From Bacteroidia bacterium (GTDB lineage Bacteria; Bacteroidota; Bacteroidia; Bacteroidales; Rikenellaceae), in assembly GCA_025999315.1 (NCBI GenBank), contig BNXD01000036.1:1-15049 (forward strand): a DNA stretch of 15,049 bases, in the 5' to 3' direction. The notes under the pieces were generated by a model. The model did no database searches and was not told the origin of the DNA. It saw only the letters and a list, made by a program, of their open reading frames with translations. Below, one piece after another: positions 1 through 7,915 of this stretch. Positions within the stretch are counted from its first letter, which is position 1. Each line of letters starts with the position of its first letter. A program made the translations under genes and the position numbers.

Positions 1-12
1 TAGAACACCGCT

Positions 13-188
13 ATGCGCCTTGTCGGAGGCGCAAAAATCGTCGAAAATCGACGACAAACCGAGCGCAGAGTCGAGCTTGCTCGAAAACTCTGCCGAGGTG
101 CGAATCGACGAAGAAGTGAGCGCAGAGGCGAGTTTACTCGCAACTCTGCCGAGCGACGAGGAGAAGGGCGGGCGTCCCTTTGCCCGCC
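13..188. repeat. Run of five stem-loops in non-coding DNA
   Basis: No gene is supported in 1-348. Five perfect or near-perfect hairpins follow each other: 14-33 (7-bp stem TGCGCCT/AGGCGCA, 6-nt loop), 38-54 (7-bp stem TCGTCGA/TCGACGA, loop AAA), 65-93 (GCAGAG/CTCTGC enclosing TCGAG/CTCGA), 122-149 (the same GCAGAG/CTCTGC fold enclosing CGAG/CTCG) and 167-188 (7-bp stem GGCGGGC/GCCCGCC). The third and fourth are diverged direct copies (61-97 and 118-153) that keep their stems while the loops differ. None is followed by a T-run, so they do not look like intrinsic terminators. Function is unknown; a dispersed intergenic repeat or a structured RNA are both possible. Confidence 0.65.
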
Positions 189-220
189 AACAGCAGGAGA
201 AAGGCGAAGCCAACGAGGAC

Positions 221-256
221 ATAATCTTTTTCGCGAATAAAATTTAAACAGTTTCT
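221..256 (+). repeat. AT-rich dispersed repeat, copy 1
   Basis: This 36-bp stretch (ATAATCTTT at one end, GCGAATAAAATT in the middle, ACAGTTTCT at the other end) recurs in inverted orientation at 6242-6277 with a few mismatches and two single-base indels. The copies lie upstream of the PPIase-suf block and just after sufD. It contains the small palindrome TTCGCGAA. The remainder of 257-348 holds only a weak promoter candidate. Confidence 0.6.
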
Positions 257-303
257 GAATGTCTATTGAATTCCGTTGCGTGCGGGGCACAGCGAGACAA
301 ATT

Positions 304-312
304 TACTTTTTG
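304..312 (+). promoter_or_regulatory. Weak candidate -7 element for the PPIase gene
   Basis: TACTTTTTG resembles the Bacteroidota -7 box TAnnTTTG with one extra base, 36 nt before the chosen ATG at 349. The nearest TTG upstream (276-278) is 25 nt away, longer than the usual spacing of about 19-21, so this is a weak candidate only. Confidence 0.25.
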
Positions 313-348
313 CAAGAAAAACCAACGTTCTCAATTGTACGAGCGTCT

Positions 349-1218
349 ATGAAAGCTAAAAACATAATAACGGTGGCGCTGACGGTGGTCGTCGCTCTGG
401 CGGGGTGCCGGCCGTTCGAGTCGGACGATCCGCTGCTGGCGCGGGTGGGAGATCACCAACTTCATCTGTCGGATGTAACGAACATTTTCTCTCAGGAACT
501 GACACGGGAGGACAGCGTCAAACTGCTCGAGTCGTATGTCGATGTCTGGGTGCGTTCGCGGTTGAAGGTCGACGAGGCTGAGAACCGTTTCCGCAGCGAC
601 GAGGAGGACATCGAGAACAAGGTGCAGGAGTATCGCAACTCGCTGCTCACCTACAAGCTCGACCAATATTACGTCGGGCGGTTCCTCGACACGACGGTTA
701 CCTCGGGGCAGATCGCCGACTATTACAACGCTCACAAAGCCGACCTGACTATGGGCGCTCCGATCGTTAAGGGCGTCATCGTACGCCTGAGCTCGGAGTA
801 CCGCGGACGCGACAAACTGCGTTCGCTGATGATGGCGGGCGCCGGCGAGAGCCACCGGGACTTTGTCGACATCTGCCTGAAGAACAACTTTCAGGTCGAC
901 GAGTGGCGAGGGTGGATCGATGCGTCCGAGTTCATCTCGCATATCGACGTGCCGCAGAAGATCGCCGCCGACAAGTTGCTGCCCACCCGCTCGCTGCAGG
1001 AGTACGCCTCGGGCCGGGAACTCTACTATGTGATGATCTATGACCATCGCATGGGCGGCGAGGTGATGCCGCTGGACATGCCGCTCACACAGAGCATGAT
1101 ACGCACGGTGCTGCTCAACGTCCGGCGCAGCGATGTGATCCGCAACTGCGAGGACACGCTGATGATGCGGGCCTCGGCGCACAAACGCATAAAGATAAAT
1201 GTTAAAGATATAAAATGA
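349..1218 (+). CDS. SurA/PrsA-like periplasmic lipoprotein (PPIase family, no clear parvulin domain)
   Basis: The open frame begins at 259, but the ATG at 349 gives a textbook lipoprotein signal: Lys-containing n-region, hydrophobic stretch, and lipobox LAGC with the lipidated Cys at residue 20 of a 289-residue protein. The start is therefore placed there. The mature part begins LLARVGDHQLHLSDV and continues as a helical, charged N-domain like the chaperone core of SurA/PpiC proteins. A clear parvulin domain with its usual conserved motifs is not visible in the C-terminal half, so it may be a holdase chaperone rather than an active isomerase. Its stop overlaps the next start by four bases (ATGA at 1215-1218), implying translational coupling to the SurA-like gene. 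Likely location: periplasmic face of a membrane. The family call is fairly secure; the enzymatic call is not. Confidence 0.7.
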   Translation: MKAKNIITVALTVVVALAGCRPFESDDPLLARVGDHQLHLSDVTNIFSQELTREDSVKLLESYVDVWVRSRLKVDEAENRFRSDEEDIENKVQEYRNSLLTYKLDQYYVGRFLDTTVTSGQIADYYNAHKADLTMGAPIVKGVIVRLSSEYRGRDKLRSLMMAGAGESHRDFVDICLKNNFQVDEWRGWIDASEFISHIDVPQKIAADKLLPTRSLQEYASGRELYYVMIYDHRMGGEVMPLDMPLTQSMIRTVLLNVRRSDVIRNCEDTLMMRASAHKRIKINVKDIK

Positions 1219-2603
1219 AAATGAAAATTTTTGCCGCACTGCTCTTTGCGGTGGCTCTGGCCGCCGGAGAGGCCAGCGGACAGATGGTCGTGGCCGACAA
1301 GGTGGCGGCAGTGGTGGGCGGTTCGGCCATCCTCTACTCAGACATGGATGAGATGAGCCGTATGATCCTGCAGGAGAGGCGCGAGAAGGGCTATACGCTC
1401 GACCGCGACCCAAAGATCGAGGCGCTCGAGGCGTTGATGCTTCAGAAACTGCTCTACAATCAGGCGCTGGTCGACTCGATCAATATCTCGACCGACGACA
1501 TCCAGGGTCAGGTCGACGCCTCGCTGCAACAGATGGTCAAGGCGCGCGGTTCGATGGCGGCGCTGGAGGCCTATTACCACAAACCGCTCTACTCGATCCG
1601 CGAGGATATAGCCCAACAGATCGAGGAGGCGCGTTATGCCCAGCGGATGGAGGACGAGATACGCTCGAAGGTGCGCATCACCCCCGGCGAGGTGGAAAAA
1701 TACTTCAAACGTATCCCCAAGGACAGCCTGCCGCTGGTGCCCGAACAATATTCCTATGCCCAGATCACCAAATTTCCCCCGTCGACGGCCGAGGCCAAAC
1801 AGCGCGTCAAGGAGCGTCTGCTGGAGCTTCGCGAGCGCATCCTGGGGGGGACCAAGTTCGAGTTGCTGGCGCGCATGTACTCGGCCGACGGCAGCGCCAT
1901 ACGCGGCGGCGAGATGGACCCCACACCCAAGGAGGGTTTTGTCAAACCCTTCTCGGACGCGATGGTCAAGCTCAAACCGGGTCAAATATCGGAGGTGGTG
2001 GAGACCGAGTTCGGTTTTCACATCATCCAGATGATCGACAAGGATGGCAACCTCTACCGGGTGCGGCACATACTGATGCGTCCCATGTTCACCGACAGCG
2101 AGATCACCCAGACCACCGAGTTGCTCGACAGCGTGGCCCGGCTGATCAGCGACCAGAAAATGACCTTCGCCGAGGCCGCCAAAGAGTTCTCGGACGACCC
2201 CTACTCCAAACTCAACGGCGGGGTGGTCAGCAACCACGACATGCTGGAGATGTACAACGCCTTCGACGCCAAGCTCACCACCACCCTCTTTTTGAAAGAG
2301 GATCTGCCCAAGGAGGATTATATGGTTTTGCGCGGGCTGCAGATCGACCAGGTTTCGGATTCGTTTCAGGCCCACGACCTGAGAGGCAACGTCATGGCCA
2401 AGGTGGTCAAGTTGTTGCGCATCATCCCCGCCCACAGCGCCACACTGAAGGAGGATTATGTCAAACTCGAGGAGGCGGCCCTGGAGGCCAAGTGCGACTT
2501 GGAATTTCAGAAGTGGCTCAAAAAGAAGATCGACGGCATGTACGTGCGCATCGAACCCGAATTTCGCAGCGACGACTTTCAGAACCGCGCGTGGCTGAAG
2601 TAG
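1215..2603 (+). CDS. SurA-like periplasmic peptidyl-prolyl cis-trans isomerase with two parvulin domains
   Basis: This 462-residue protein begins with an apparent signal peptide ([22 protein letters not shown], cleavage probably near residue 22). An N-terminal SurA-type helical domain spans about residues 25-165 ([20 protein letters not shown]). The first parvulin domain is about 177-275, ending in the typical [10 protein letters not shown] second begins at about 281 with [10 protein letters not shown] and includes the [12 protein letters not shown] motif near 318-329. SurA proteins bind unfolded outer-membrane proteins in the periplasm. The start overlaps the preceding lipoprotein gene by four bases, and a second Met lies two codons in. 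Only 20 bases separate its stop from sufB, so the PPIase pair and the suf genes may share a transcript, although their functions have no obvious link. Confidence 0.88.
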   Translation: MKMKIFAALLFAVALAAGEASGQMVVADKVAAVVGGSAILYSDMDEMSRMILQERREKGYTLDRDPKIEALEALMLQKLLYNQALVDSINISTDDIQGQVDASLQQMVKARGSMAALEAYYHKPLYSIREDIAQQIEEARYAQRMEDEIRSKVRITPGEVEKYFKRIPKDSLPLVPEQYSYAQITKFPPSTAEAKQRVKERLLELRERILGGTKFELLARMYSADGSAIRGGEMDPTPKEGFVKPFSDAMVKLKPGQISEVVETEFGFHIIQMIDKDGNLYRVRHILMRPMFTDSEITQTTELLDSVARLISDQKMTFAEAAKEFSDDPYSKLNGGVVSNHDMLEMYNAFDAKLTTTLFLKEDLPKEDYMVLRGLQIDQVSDSFQAHDLRGNVMAKVVKLLRIIPAHSATLKEDYVKLEEAALEAKCDLEFQKWLKKKIDGMYVRIEPEFRSDDFQNRAWLK

Positions 2604-2623
2604 CTCACCCTGAAAGCACACAT

Positions 2624-4072
2624 ATGCAACAGAGTGAAGATAAAATATTGGAGGAGCTCACCGGGGGCGACTACCGGTGGGGCTTCACGAGCGACATTGC
2701 CACCGAGTTGATCCCCCGCGGACTGAGCGAGGAGGTCGTCCGGCTCATCTCGGCCAAAAAGCAGGAGCCGCAGTGGATGACCGATTACCGCCTTCGAGCC
2801 TTCGCCCACTGGCAGAAGATGGAGATGCCACACTGGGCGCATCTCGACATACCGGAGATCGATTTTCAGGACATTATATACTACGCCGCGCCGCGCACCA
2901 CGCCGCGCCACGGCAGCATGGACCAGGTCGACCCGCAGTTGCTGGAGACCTTTGACAAGTTGGGTATCCCGCTCGAGGAGCGCATGGCGCTGGCCGGGGT
3001 GGCTGTCGACGCGGTGATGGATTCGGTGTCGGTCAAGACCACCTTCAAGGAGACGCTGGCCGAGGCGGGCATCGTCTTCTGTCCGATCAGCGAGGCGATC
3101 AGGGATTATCCCGACCTGGTGCGCAAGTATCTGGGCAGCGTCGTCCCCCCGACCGACAACTTTTTCGCCGCTCTCAACACCGCGGTCTTCTCGGACGGAT
3201 CGTTCTGCTATATCCCTCGCGGAGTGCGTTGTCCGATGGAGTTGAGCACCTATTTCCGCATCAACGCCGCGGGCACCGGGCAGTTTGAACGCACGCTGAT
3301 CGTCGCCGACGAGGGCTCCTGGGTGAGCTATCTGGAGGGCTGCACCGCCCCCAGCCGCGACGAGAACCAGTTGCACGCCGCCGTAGTGGAGATCGTCGTG
3401 ATGAAGGACGCCGAGGTGAAGTACTCTACGGTGCAGAACTGGTATCCGGGCGACCGGCAGGGGCGCGGCGGGGTCTACAACTTCGTCACCAAGAGGGGGA
3501 TATGCAAGGGCGACAATGCCCGCCTGTCGTGGACGCAGGTCGAGACCGGTTCGGCCGTCACGTGGAAATATCCCAGCTGCATCCTGGCGGGCGACAACTC
3601 CTCGGGCGAATTCTATTCGGTGGCCCTGACCAACAACTATCAGCAGGCCGACACGGGCACCAAGATGATCCACCTGGGGCGGGGCACCCGCAGCCGTATC
3701 GTCTCCAAAGGCATATCGGCCGGCCACAGCAACAACTCCTACCGGGGTCTGGTGCAGGTGGCGCGCCGTGCCGAAGGGGCCCGCAACTACTCGCAGTGCG
3801 ACTCGCTGCTCATCGGCTCGAAATGCGGCGCCCACACCTTCCCGACGCTCGATGTGAACAACCCCTCGGCCATCGTCGAACACGAGGCAACCACCTCGCG
3901 CATAGGCGAAGAGCAGATAATGTACTGCAACCAGCGCGGCATATCGACCGAGGACGCCGTGGGAATGATCGTGGGCGGCTACGCTCGCGAAGTGCTCGGC
4001 AAACTGCCCATGGAGTTCGCCGTAGAGTCGCAAAAACTCCTGTCGCTCAGTCTGGAAGGCAGTATAGGATAG
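2624..4072 (+). CDS. Fe-S cluster assembly scaffold protein SufB
   Basis: SufB forms the SufBC2D scaffold on which Fe-S clusters are built in the cytoplasm. The open frame extends back into the previous gene, but the ATG at 2624 gives a 482-residue protein of normal family length beginning [20 protein letters not shown]. Family motifs include [20 protein letters not shown], the beta-helix core ([20 protein letters not shown]) and the C-terminal block with [10 protein letters not shown] and [11 protein letters not shown]. Cys392 in QCDSLLIG corresponds, as I align it from memory, to the interface Cys405 of E. coli SufB. There is no convincing Shine-Dalgarno sequence, as is usual in Bacteroidota. 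It is first in the sufB-sufC-sufD order, 20 bp after the SurA-like gene and 56 bp before sufC. Confidence 0.96.
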   Translation: MQQSEDKILEELTGGDYRWGFTSDIATELIPRGLSEEVVRLISAKKQEPQWMTDYRLRAFAHWQKMEMPHWAHLDIPEIDFQDIIYYAAPRTTPRHGSMDQVDPQLLETFDKLGIPLEERMALAGVAVDAVMDSVSVKTTFKETLAEAGIVFCPISEAIRDYPDLVRKYLGSVVPPTDNFFAALNTAVFSDGSFCYIPRGVRCPMELSTYFRINAAGTGQFERTLIVADEGSWVSYLEGCTAPSRDENQLHAAVVEIVVMKDAEVKYSTVQNWYPGDRQGRGGVYNFVTKRGICKGDNARLSWTQVETGSAVTWKYPSCILAGDNSSGEFYSVALTNNYQQADTGTKMIHLGRGTRSRIVSKGISAGHSNNSYRGLVQVARRAEGARNYSQCDSLLIGSKCGAHTFPTLDVNNPSAIVEHEATTSRIGEEQIMYCNQRGISTEDAVGMIVGGYAREVLGKLPMEFAVESQKLLSLSLEGSIG

Positions 4073-4089
4073 ATTTTTGCGGGATTTTC

Positions 4090-4109
4090 TGTGATCTTTT
4101 GTGATCTTT
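4090..4109 (+). repeat. Perfect 10-bp tandem duplication between sufB and sufC
   Basis: TGTGATCTTT occurs twice with no spacer in the 56-bp gap between sufB and sufC. It is not an inverted repeat and does not form a terminator. It may be a replication-slippage duplication; a regulatory role cannot be judged from sequence. Confidence 0.6.
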
Positions 4110-4128
4110 ACAAAAAGAACTAAGCGAT

Positions 4129-4878
4129 ATGCTTGAAATCAAAAATTTGCATGCGTCGGTGGACGGCAACGAGATATTGCGGGGTATCGACCTGACCATC
4201 AGGCGGGGCGAGGTGCACGCCATCATGGGGCCGAACGGTTCGGGCAAGAGTACCCTCGCGTCGGTGCTGGCCGGGAACCCACGCTTTGAGGTGAGCGAAG
4301 GGACGGCGACGTTCCTGGGGCGCAACCTGCTCGAAATGAGCATCGAGGAGAGGGCGCGAGCAGGGTTTTTCCTGGGATTTCAATATCCGGTGGAGATTCC
4401 GGGAGTGAGCATGGCCAACTTTATGAAGCTCGCCGTCAACGAGAAACGCAAATACAACGGTCTGGAGCCACTCGGCGCAGGTGAGTTTCTCAAGTTGATG
4501 CGCCAGCGGGCCGAATTTGTGGAGCTCGACCCGCGGATGACCTCGCGGGCGGTCAACGAGGGTTTCTCGGGGGGAGAGAAGAAAAAGAACGAGATATTTC
4601 AGATGGCGATGCTCGAACCCACTCTGGCTGTGCTGGATGAGACCGACAGCGGGCTGGACATCGACGCGCTGAGGGTGGTGGCGACCGGGGTAACGCGCCT
4701 GCATACGAGCGAGAACGCCACCATCGTCATCACCCACTATCAGAGACTGTTGGATTATATCGTTCCCGATTTTGTGCATGTGCTCTACCATGGGCGGATC
4801 ATCCACTCGGGCGACCGCGAACTGGCCCTCCGGCTCGAGGAACAGGGCTATGACTGGCTGATCAAAAATGAGAAATAG
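4129..4878 (+). CDS. Fe-S cluster assembly ATPase SufC
   Basis: This is the 249-residue ABC-type ATPase that drives conformational change of the SufB-SufD scaffold; it is soluble rather than a transporter. Visible motifs: Walker A GPNGSGKST at residues 34-42, Q-loop Gln85 in GFQYPVEIPGV, ABC signature FSGGEKKK at 146-153, Walker B LAVLDE at 166-171 followed by the SufC-typical TDSGLDIDAL, and switch His203. Length is normal for the family. It lies 56 bp after sufB and 30 bp before sufD. The gap to sufD contains a small GC-rich hairpin (CCCC-TCGC-GGGG) just after the stop codon. Confidence 0.97.
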   Translation: MLEIKNLHASVDGNEILRGIDLTIRRGEVHAIMGPNGSGKSTLASVLAGNPRFEVSEGTATFLGRNLLEMSIEERARAGFFLGFQYPVEIPGVSMANFMKLAVNEKRKYNGLEPLGAGEFLKLMRQRAEFVELDPRMTSRAVNEGFSGGEKKKNEIFQMAMLEPTLAVLDETDSGLDIDALRVVATGVTRLHTSENATIVITHYQRLLDYIVPDFVHVLYHGRIIHSGDRELALRLEEQGYDWLIKNEK

Positions 4879-4908
4879 CCCCCTCGCGGGGAGTGATGCG
4901 TCTGCAAT

Positions 4909-6177
4909 ATGTCTTTGGAACAGAAATATATAGAGCTCTACGCCACACATACCGGACAGATCTGCCGCGGTTTTGCCCCGCAGGTCAACGCCGGGCGGCG
5001 GGCGTTGCTCGACGACTTTCTCGCCAGCGGGGCGCCCGACAGCAAGGGCGAGAAGTACCGCTACAGCGACATGCGGCGCATCTATGGTCGCGATCTGTCG
5101 CTGCCCTCCATCGAGGCTCCGATCCCTGGGCGCGAGGGAGTTATGACGCTCGGCAACGGGGTTTTCGCCGACGGCGAGCCCCTTGTGGTGCGCGCCGACG
5201 GGGTGATCACGGGCAGCCTGCGGGCGGCATCGGTCGATTTTCCCGAATTTGTGCTCGGACGGCTTAACTCGGTGGCAACCAATCTCAGCGATGGCCTGAC
5301 GGCGCTCAACGGGGCGATGATGCCCGACGGGATCTTTGTCTATGTGCCATGCGGCGTCGACGGGGGAACGATCGACGTCGAGTTGCTCTACGACACTGTA
5401 CATGAGGACGATCTGGTCTTCTCGCGCATGCTTGTCGTGCTGGAGGAGGGGGCTGAGGCGAGGCTGCAGGCGCGTTATCGCGGGCGTGCAGGCAACCATC
5501 TGGTGGTCAATCATGTAACAGAGGCGATCTTGGGCCGGGGAGCGAAATTGCAAATGGGCGAGGCATACGATTTCGGCGAGGGCAACGATGCGTTCGCGGT
5601 TTCCTACAGCTCTGTGGCTGAGGATGGTACGCTCGACAGGGTCTTTGTCTCCATAGGCGGCGAGGCCGTGAGGCTCGGTTATCACTGCGATCTGGCGCAC
5701 ACGGGGGCGCAGAGTTCGCTCTACGGGCTGTTCATGGGAGCCGGGCGCGAGCGGATCGACATCTACTCGGAGGTCGATCACCTGGCGGGAGGTTGCAGCA
5801 GCTATCAGATGGTCAAGGGGGTAGCCGATGAGCAGAGCACGGGGGCCTTCACCGGCAGGATATACGTCGCGCCGGGCGCAGACGGCACTTCGGCCCTCCA
5901 GCAGAGCCGCAACATGACCCTCACGCCCACTTCGCGCATCGTCTCGGTCCCACAACTGGAGATCTACGCCCAGGATGTGCAGTGCAGCCACGGCGCGTCG
6001 GTGGGACAGCTCGACAGGGAGGCGATCTACTATATGCAGCAGCGCGGGATCGACGAGGTCGAGGCCAAAGCCTTGCAAATGAGCGGATTTGTCAACGACA
6101 TAATAGACCGCTGCGGCGACGGCTCCTTCGTGGAGGAGATATGCAACATGGCCTCAGGCCGAATCAGAAGGGTCTGA
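4909..6177 (+). CDS. Fe-S cluster assembly protein SufD
   Basis: SufD is the partner of SufB in the SufBC2D scaffold and helps with iron loading. The protein has 422 residues, normal for the family. An N-terminal helical part (KGEKYRYSDMRRIYG near residue 45-60) precedes the beta-helix core, and the C-terminal domain carries VQCSHGASVGQLDREAIYYM. Cys359 and His361 in that motif match the E. coli SufD Cys358/His360 pair, where the His is implicated in cluster formation at the SufB interface. The final block QQRGIDEVEAKALQMSGF is also typical. The ATG at 4909 aligns with the family start. It is third in the suf run; a T-run and a G-rich tract follow immediately after the stop. Confidence 0.95.
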   Translation: MSLEQKYIELYATHTGQICRGFAPQVNAGRRALLDDFLASGAPDSKGEKYRYSDMRRIYGRDLSLPSIEAPIPGREGVMTLGNGVFADGEPLVVRADGVITGSLRAASVDFPEFVLGRLNSVATNLSDGLTALNGAMMPDGIFVYVPCGVDGGTIDVELLYDTVHEDDLVFSRMLVVLEEGAEARLQARYRGRAGNHLVVNHVTEAILGRGAKLQMGEAYDFGEGNDAFAVSYSSVAEDGTLDRVFVSIGGEAVRLGYHCDLAHTGAQSSLYGLFMGAGRERIDIYSEVDHLAGGCSSYQMVKGVADEQSTGAFTGRIYVAPGADGTSALQQSRNMTLTPTSRIVSVPQLEIYAQDVQCSHGASVGQLDREAIYYMQQRGIDEVEAKALQMSGFVNDIIDRCGDGSFVEEICNMASGRIRRV

Positions 6178-6186
6178 CATTTTTTT

Positions 6187-6210
6187 GGGGTGGGGCTGGG
6201 TTCGGGGGGG
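6187..6210 (+). other. G-quadruplex motif after the sufD stop codon
   Basis: Four G-runs (4, 4, 3 and 7 bases) are separated by loops of 1, 2 and 3 bases on the sense strand, starting 10 nt after the sufD stop and preceded by seven T residues (6180-6186). This satisfies the canonical G3+N1-7 pattern. It could affect 3' end formation or mRNA stability of the sufBCD transcript. Confidence 0.6.
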
Positions 6211-6241
6211 CGAGGCCGCATTGACAGAATAGATCAAACTA

Positions 6242-6277
6242 AGAAACTGTCTAATTTTATTCGCAAACAAAGATTAT
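6242..6277 (-). repeat. AT-rich dispersed repeat, copy 2 (inverted)
   Basis: The reverse complement closely matches 221-256. Just beyond it, ATTCGCA (6259-6265) and TGCGAAT (6284-6290) form a 7-bp inverted repeat. This copy is part of the 367-bp gap (6178-6544) between sufD and the next gene. That gap holds repeats and no supported gene, and I see no TAnnTTTG promoter in it. Confidence 0.6.
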
Positions 6278-6310
6278 AATTTATGCGAATCGAGGGTTGA
6301 AGCATAATAT

Positions 6311-6517
6311 GTCATGCTGAGCGAAGTCTTCCCGACGCTGCGAGCGAGGGCCGAGCCGCGAGGAGGAAGCCAAAGGCAACCATCTATACCTCTCCTGTCA
6401 TGCTGAGCGAAGTCGAAGCATCTCATGCAGCATTGCCGAGACCCTTCGACTTCGCTCAGGGTGACATGAATAACTTGGTTCCGGGCGATATGAAAAGAGT
6501 TCCGCTCAGGGCGAGAT
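6311..6517. repeat. Cluster of palindromic intergenic repeats (GTCATGCTGAGCGAAGTC type)
   Basis: A complete palindromic unit occupies 6397-6465. Its arms 6397-6424 and 6438-6465 match as inverted repeats at 24 of 28 positions around a 13-nt loop. The 18-bp start of the left arm, GTCATGCTGAGCGAAGTC, occurs alone at 6311-6328. A degenerate right arm (TTCCGCTCAGGGCGAGA) occurs at 6501-6517. The unit resembles the dispersed TCATGCTGAGCGAAG/CTTCGCTCAGGGTGACA intergenic repeats I recall from many bacterial genomes. The short reading frames across it are products of the repeat, not genes. Confidence 0.75.
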
Positions 6518-6544
6518 AATGTAAAATTCAAGACCACAAACAGC

Positions 6545-7915
6545 ATGGAGCGAAAAATCTACAGCTTGCCGCGCCTCAACAAGGGGATCATGGTGTTGAC
6601 GCTTGCCACGTTGATGATCGCGGCGCTGGTGGCGGGGTTTGCTCTGGGGCGCAACCACATGGCATGGGCCGATGCGGACAACGATCTGAAAATGGTCATT
6701 TTGCCGCTGCTGGTGGCGTTGCCGCTCTTTTTGGCGCTCAAGCCGCTCTACATGCGCAGCTACCGGGCCGATCTGTCGGGCGGGCGGCTGAGGATCACCA
6801 CCGGGCAGGGGCGCGAGATCTACGACGGGCCGCTGCAGAACGTGCATACGATCAGGGTTTCGGACGTGGGGCAGAACTATGTGCTGCGTGTGTGGGATCG
6901 CAACAGCGCTGCGATCATAACGGTAACCTGCAACATGTTGACCCCGGGCAAACGCACCGGGCAGGTCCGCGAGTTTGTCGCCGAGCTCATACGCCTGACC
7001 GGCGCAGAGAAGGGCGAGGCGATGGCCGTCGGCAAGTTCAGCGCACCGGCTGTCTACTATCACTCGACGATGCCCTGCCCGGGCGAGGAGGCGCGTCTGG
7101 CCCCCGAAGGGCTCAAACAGCAGCTTCGCAGCCGGAATCGCAAGGCGATAGCGGCTGTCGTTGTGGGTTTTGTGGCGGTGATGGCCGGATTGATATGGGT
7201 GGCGGCAGCCAGCAAGGGCGTCTACGAGATCGACGAGCTGGGGGTGGTAACGTTCCGGGGGCGGCCGGTGGAAGGCGCTGTGGCCAAAGAGTTTCGCAAC
7301 CTGACCTACCTGACGGCCAAAGACAGCAGCCACGTCTACTTCCGCGGCAAGGTGCAGCCCGGGCTCGACGCCCGCACCATCCGGTCGCTCAACTCGTTTC
7401 TGCTCGCCGACAGGGGCGGCATCTACCGCGAACCGTCGTTCCCGGTCTTCTCGAGCGGCCTGAAGCGGCTCGAGGGGGTCGACTACACCTCGTTCCGCGC
7501 ACTGGGAAACTCGCTTTTTGCAGACAGGGAGCATGTTTTCTATCTCGACGTCTTCGCCTCGAATCCGGTGGTGGCGGTGAGCGAAGAACCCCGGCCCGAT
7601 CCGGCGACCACCGTCGAGGTCGGCGTTTACTTCTTCAAGGACAGCCGGCGGGTCTACTTCATGCCCACGGGTGGCGCACGACCGCGCTACTGCTCCGAGA
7701 TCGACGCCCCGTCGTTCGAGCAGGTGAGCTGGCAGGTCTACAAGGATGGCGAGAGGGTCTACTTTGTTACCTTCGGCCTCACGCAGGAGGGGGGCAACCA
7801 GCAGGCGGGATACGACGTTCTGCGCGGGGCCGACGCTCCGACGTTCCACATGGTCGACCACAACGTGTTCGAGGATAAAAACACTGCATGGACCATCGAA
7901 AAAAGTACACGATAA
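6545..7915 (+). CDS. Membrane protein with DKNYY-like repeats, coupled to sufS
   Basis: This 456-residue protein has predicted membrane segments at about 13-34, 49-66 and 200-221. The segment between the second and third (about 71-150) could be a small PH-like domain (YRADLSGGRLRITTG), but that is a guess. After the third membrane segment comes a repetitive domain of the DKNYY family, with units of the form D-x3-V-Y/F-F: KDSSHVYFRG (259-268), ADREHVFYL (326-334), KDSRRVYFM (365-373) and KDGERVYFV (400-408), plus the remnant FEDKNTAW (442-449). The family has no established biochemical role that I know of. The stop codon shares one base with the sufS start (TAATG, 7913-7917), so the two are probably translationally coupled. 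It sits where sufD and sufS would normally be adjacent. No frameshift or truncation is visible. Confidence 0.82.
   Translation: MERKIYSLPRLNKGIMVLTLATLMIAALVAGFALGRNHMAWADADNDLKMVILPLLVALPLFLALKPLYMRSYRADLSGGRLRITTGQGREIYDGPLQNVHTIRVSDVGQNYVLRVWDRNSAAIITVTCNMLTPGKRTGQVREFVAELIRLTGAEKGEAMAVGKFSAPAVYYHSTMPCPGEEARLAPEGLKQQLRSRNRKAIAAVVVGFVAVMAGLIWVAAASKGVYEIDELGVVTFRGRPVEGAVAKEFRNLTYLTAKDSSHVYFRGKVQPGLDARTIRSLNSFLLADRGGIYREPSFPVFSSGLKRLEGVDYTSFRALGNSLFADREHVFYLDVFASNPVVAVSEEPRPDPATTVEVGVYFFKDSRRVYFMPTGGARPRYCSEIDAPSFEQVSWQVYKDGERVYFVTFGLTQEGGNQQAGYDVLRGADAPTFHMVDHNVFEDKNTAWTIEKSTR

Noticed and set aside
61..153. Possible CRISPR-like array at the left end
   Set aside because: Only two diverged copies with internal hairpins, no regular spacers and no cas genes.
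13..247. Two overlapping 75-codon reading frames at the left end
   Set aside because: They lie in different frames over the same hairpin repeats, so the repeat structure explains the open frames; neither resembles a known protein.
4120..6078. Long antisense open frame (652 codons) opposite sufC-sufD, and similar long frames opposite the other GC-rich genes
   Set aside because: They mirror well-identified genes on the other strand and arise from GC-rich codon use; their translations are low-complexity and have no family motifs.
7888..7914. Upstream in-frame ATG for sufS
   Set aside because: The start at 7915 matches family N-termini and gives the one-base stop/start overlap; the nine extra residues look foreign to the family.
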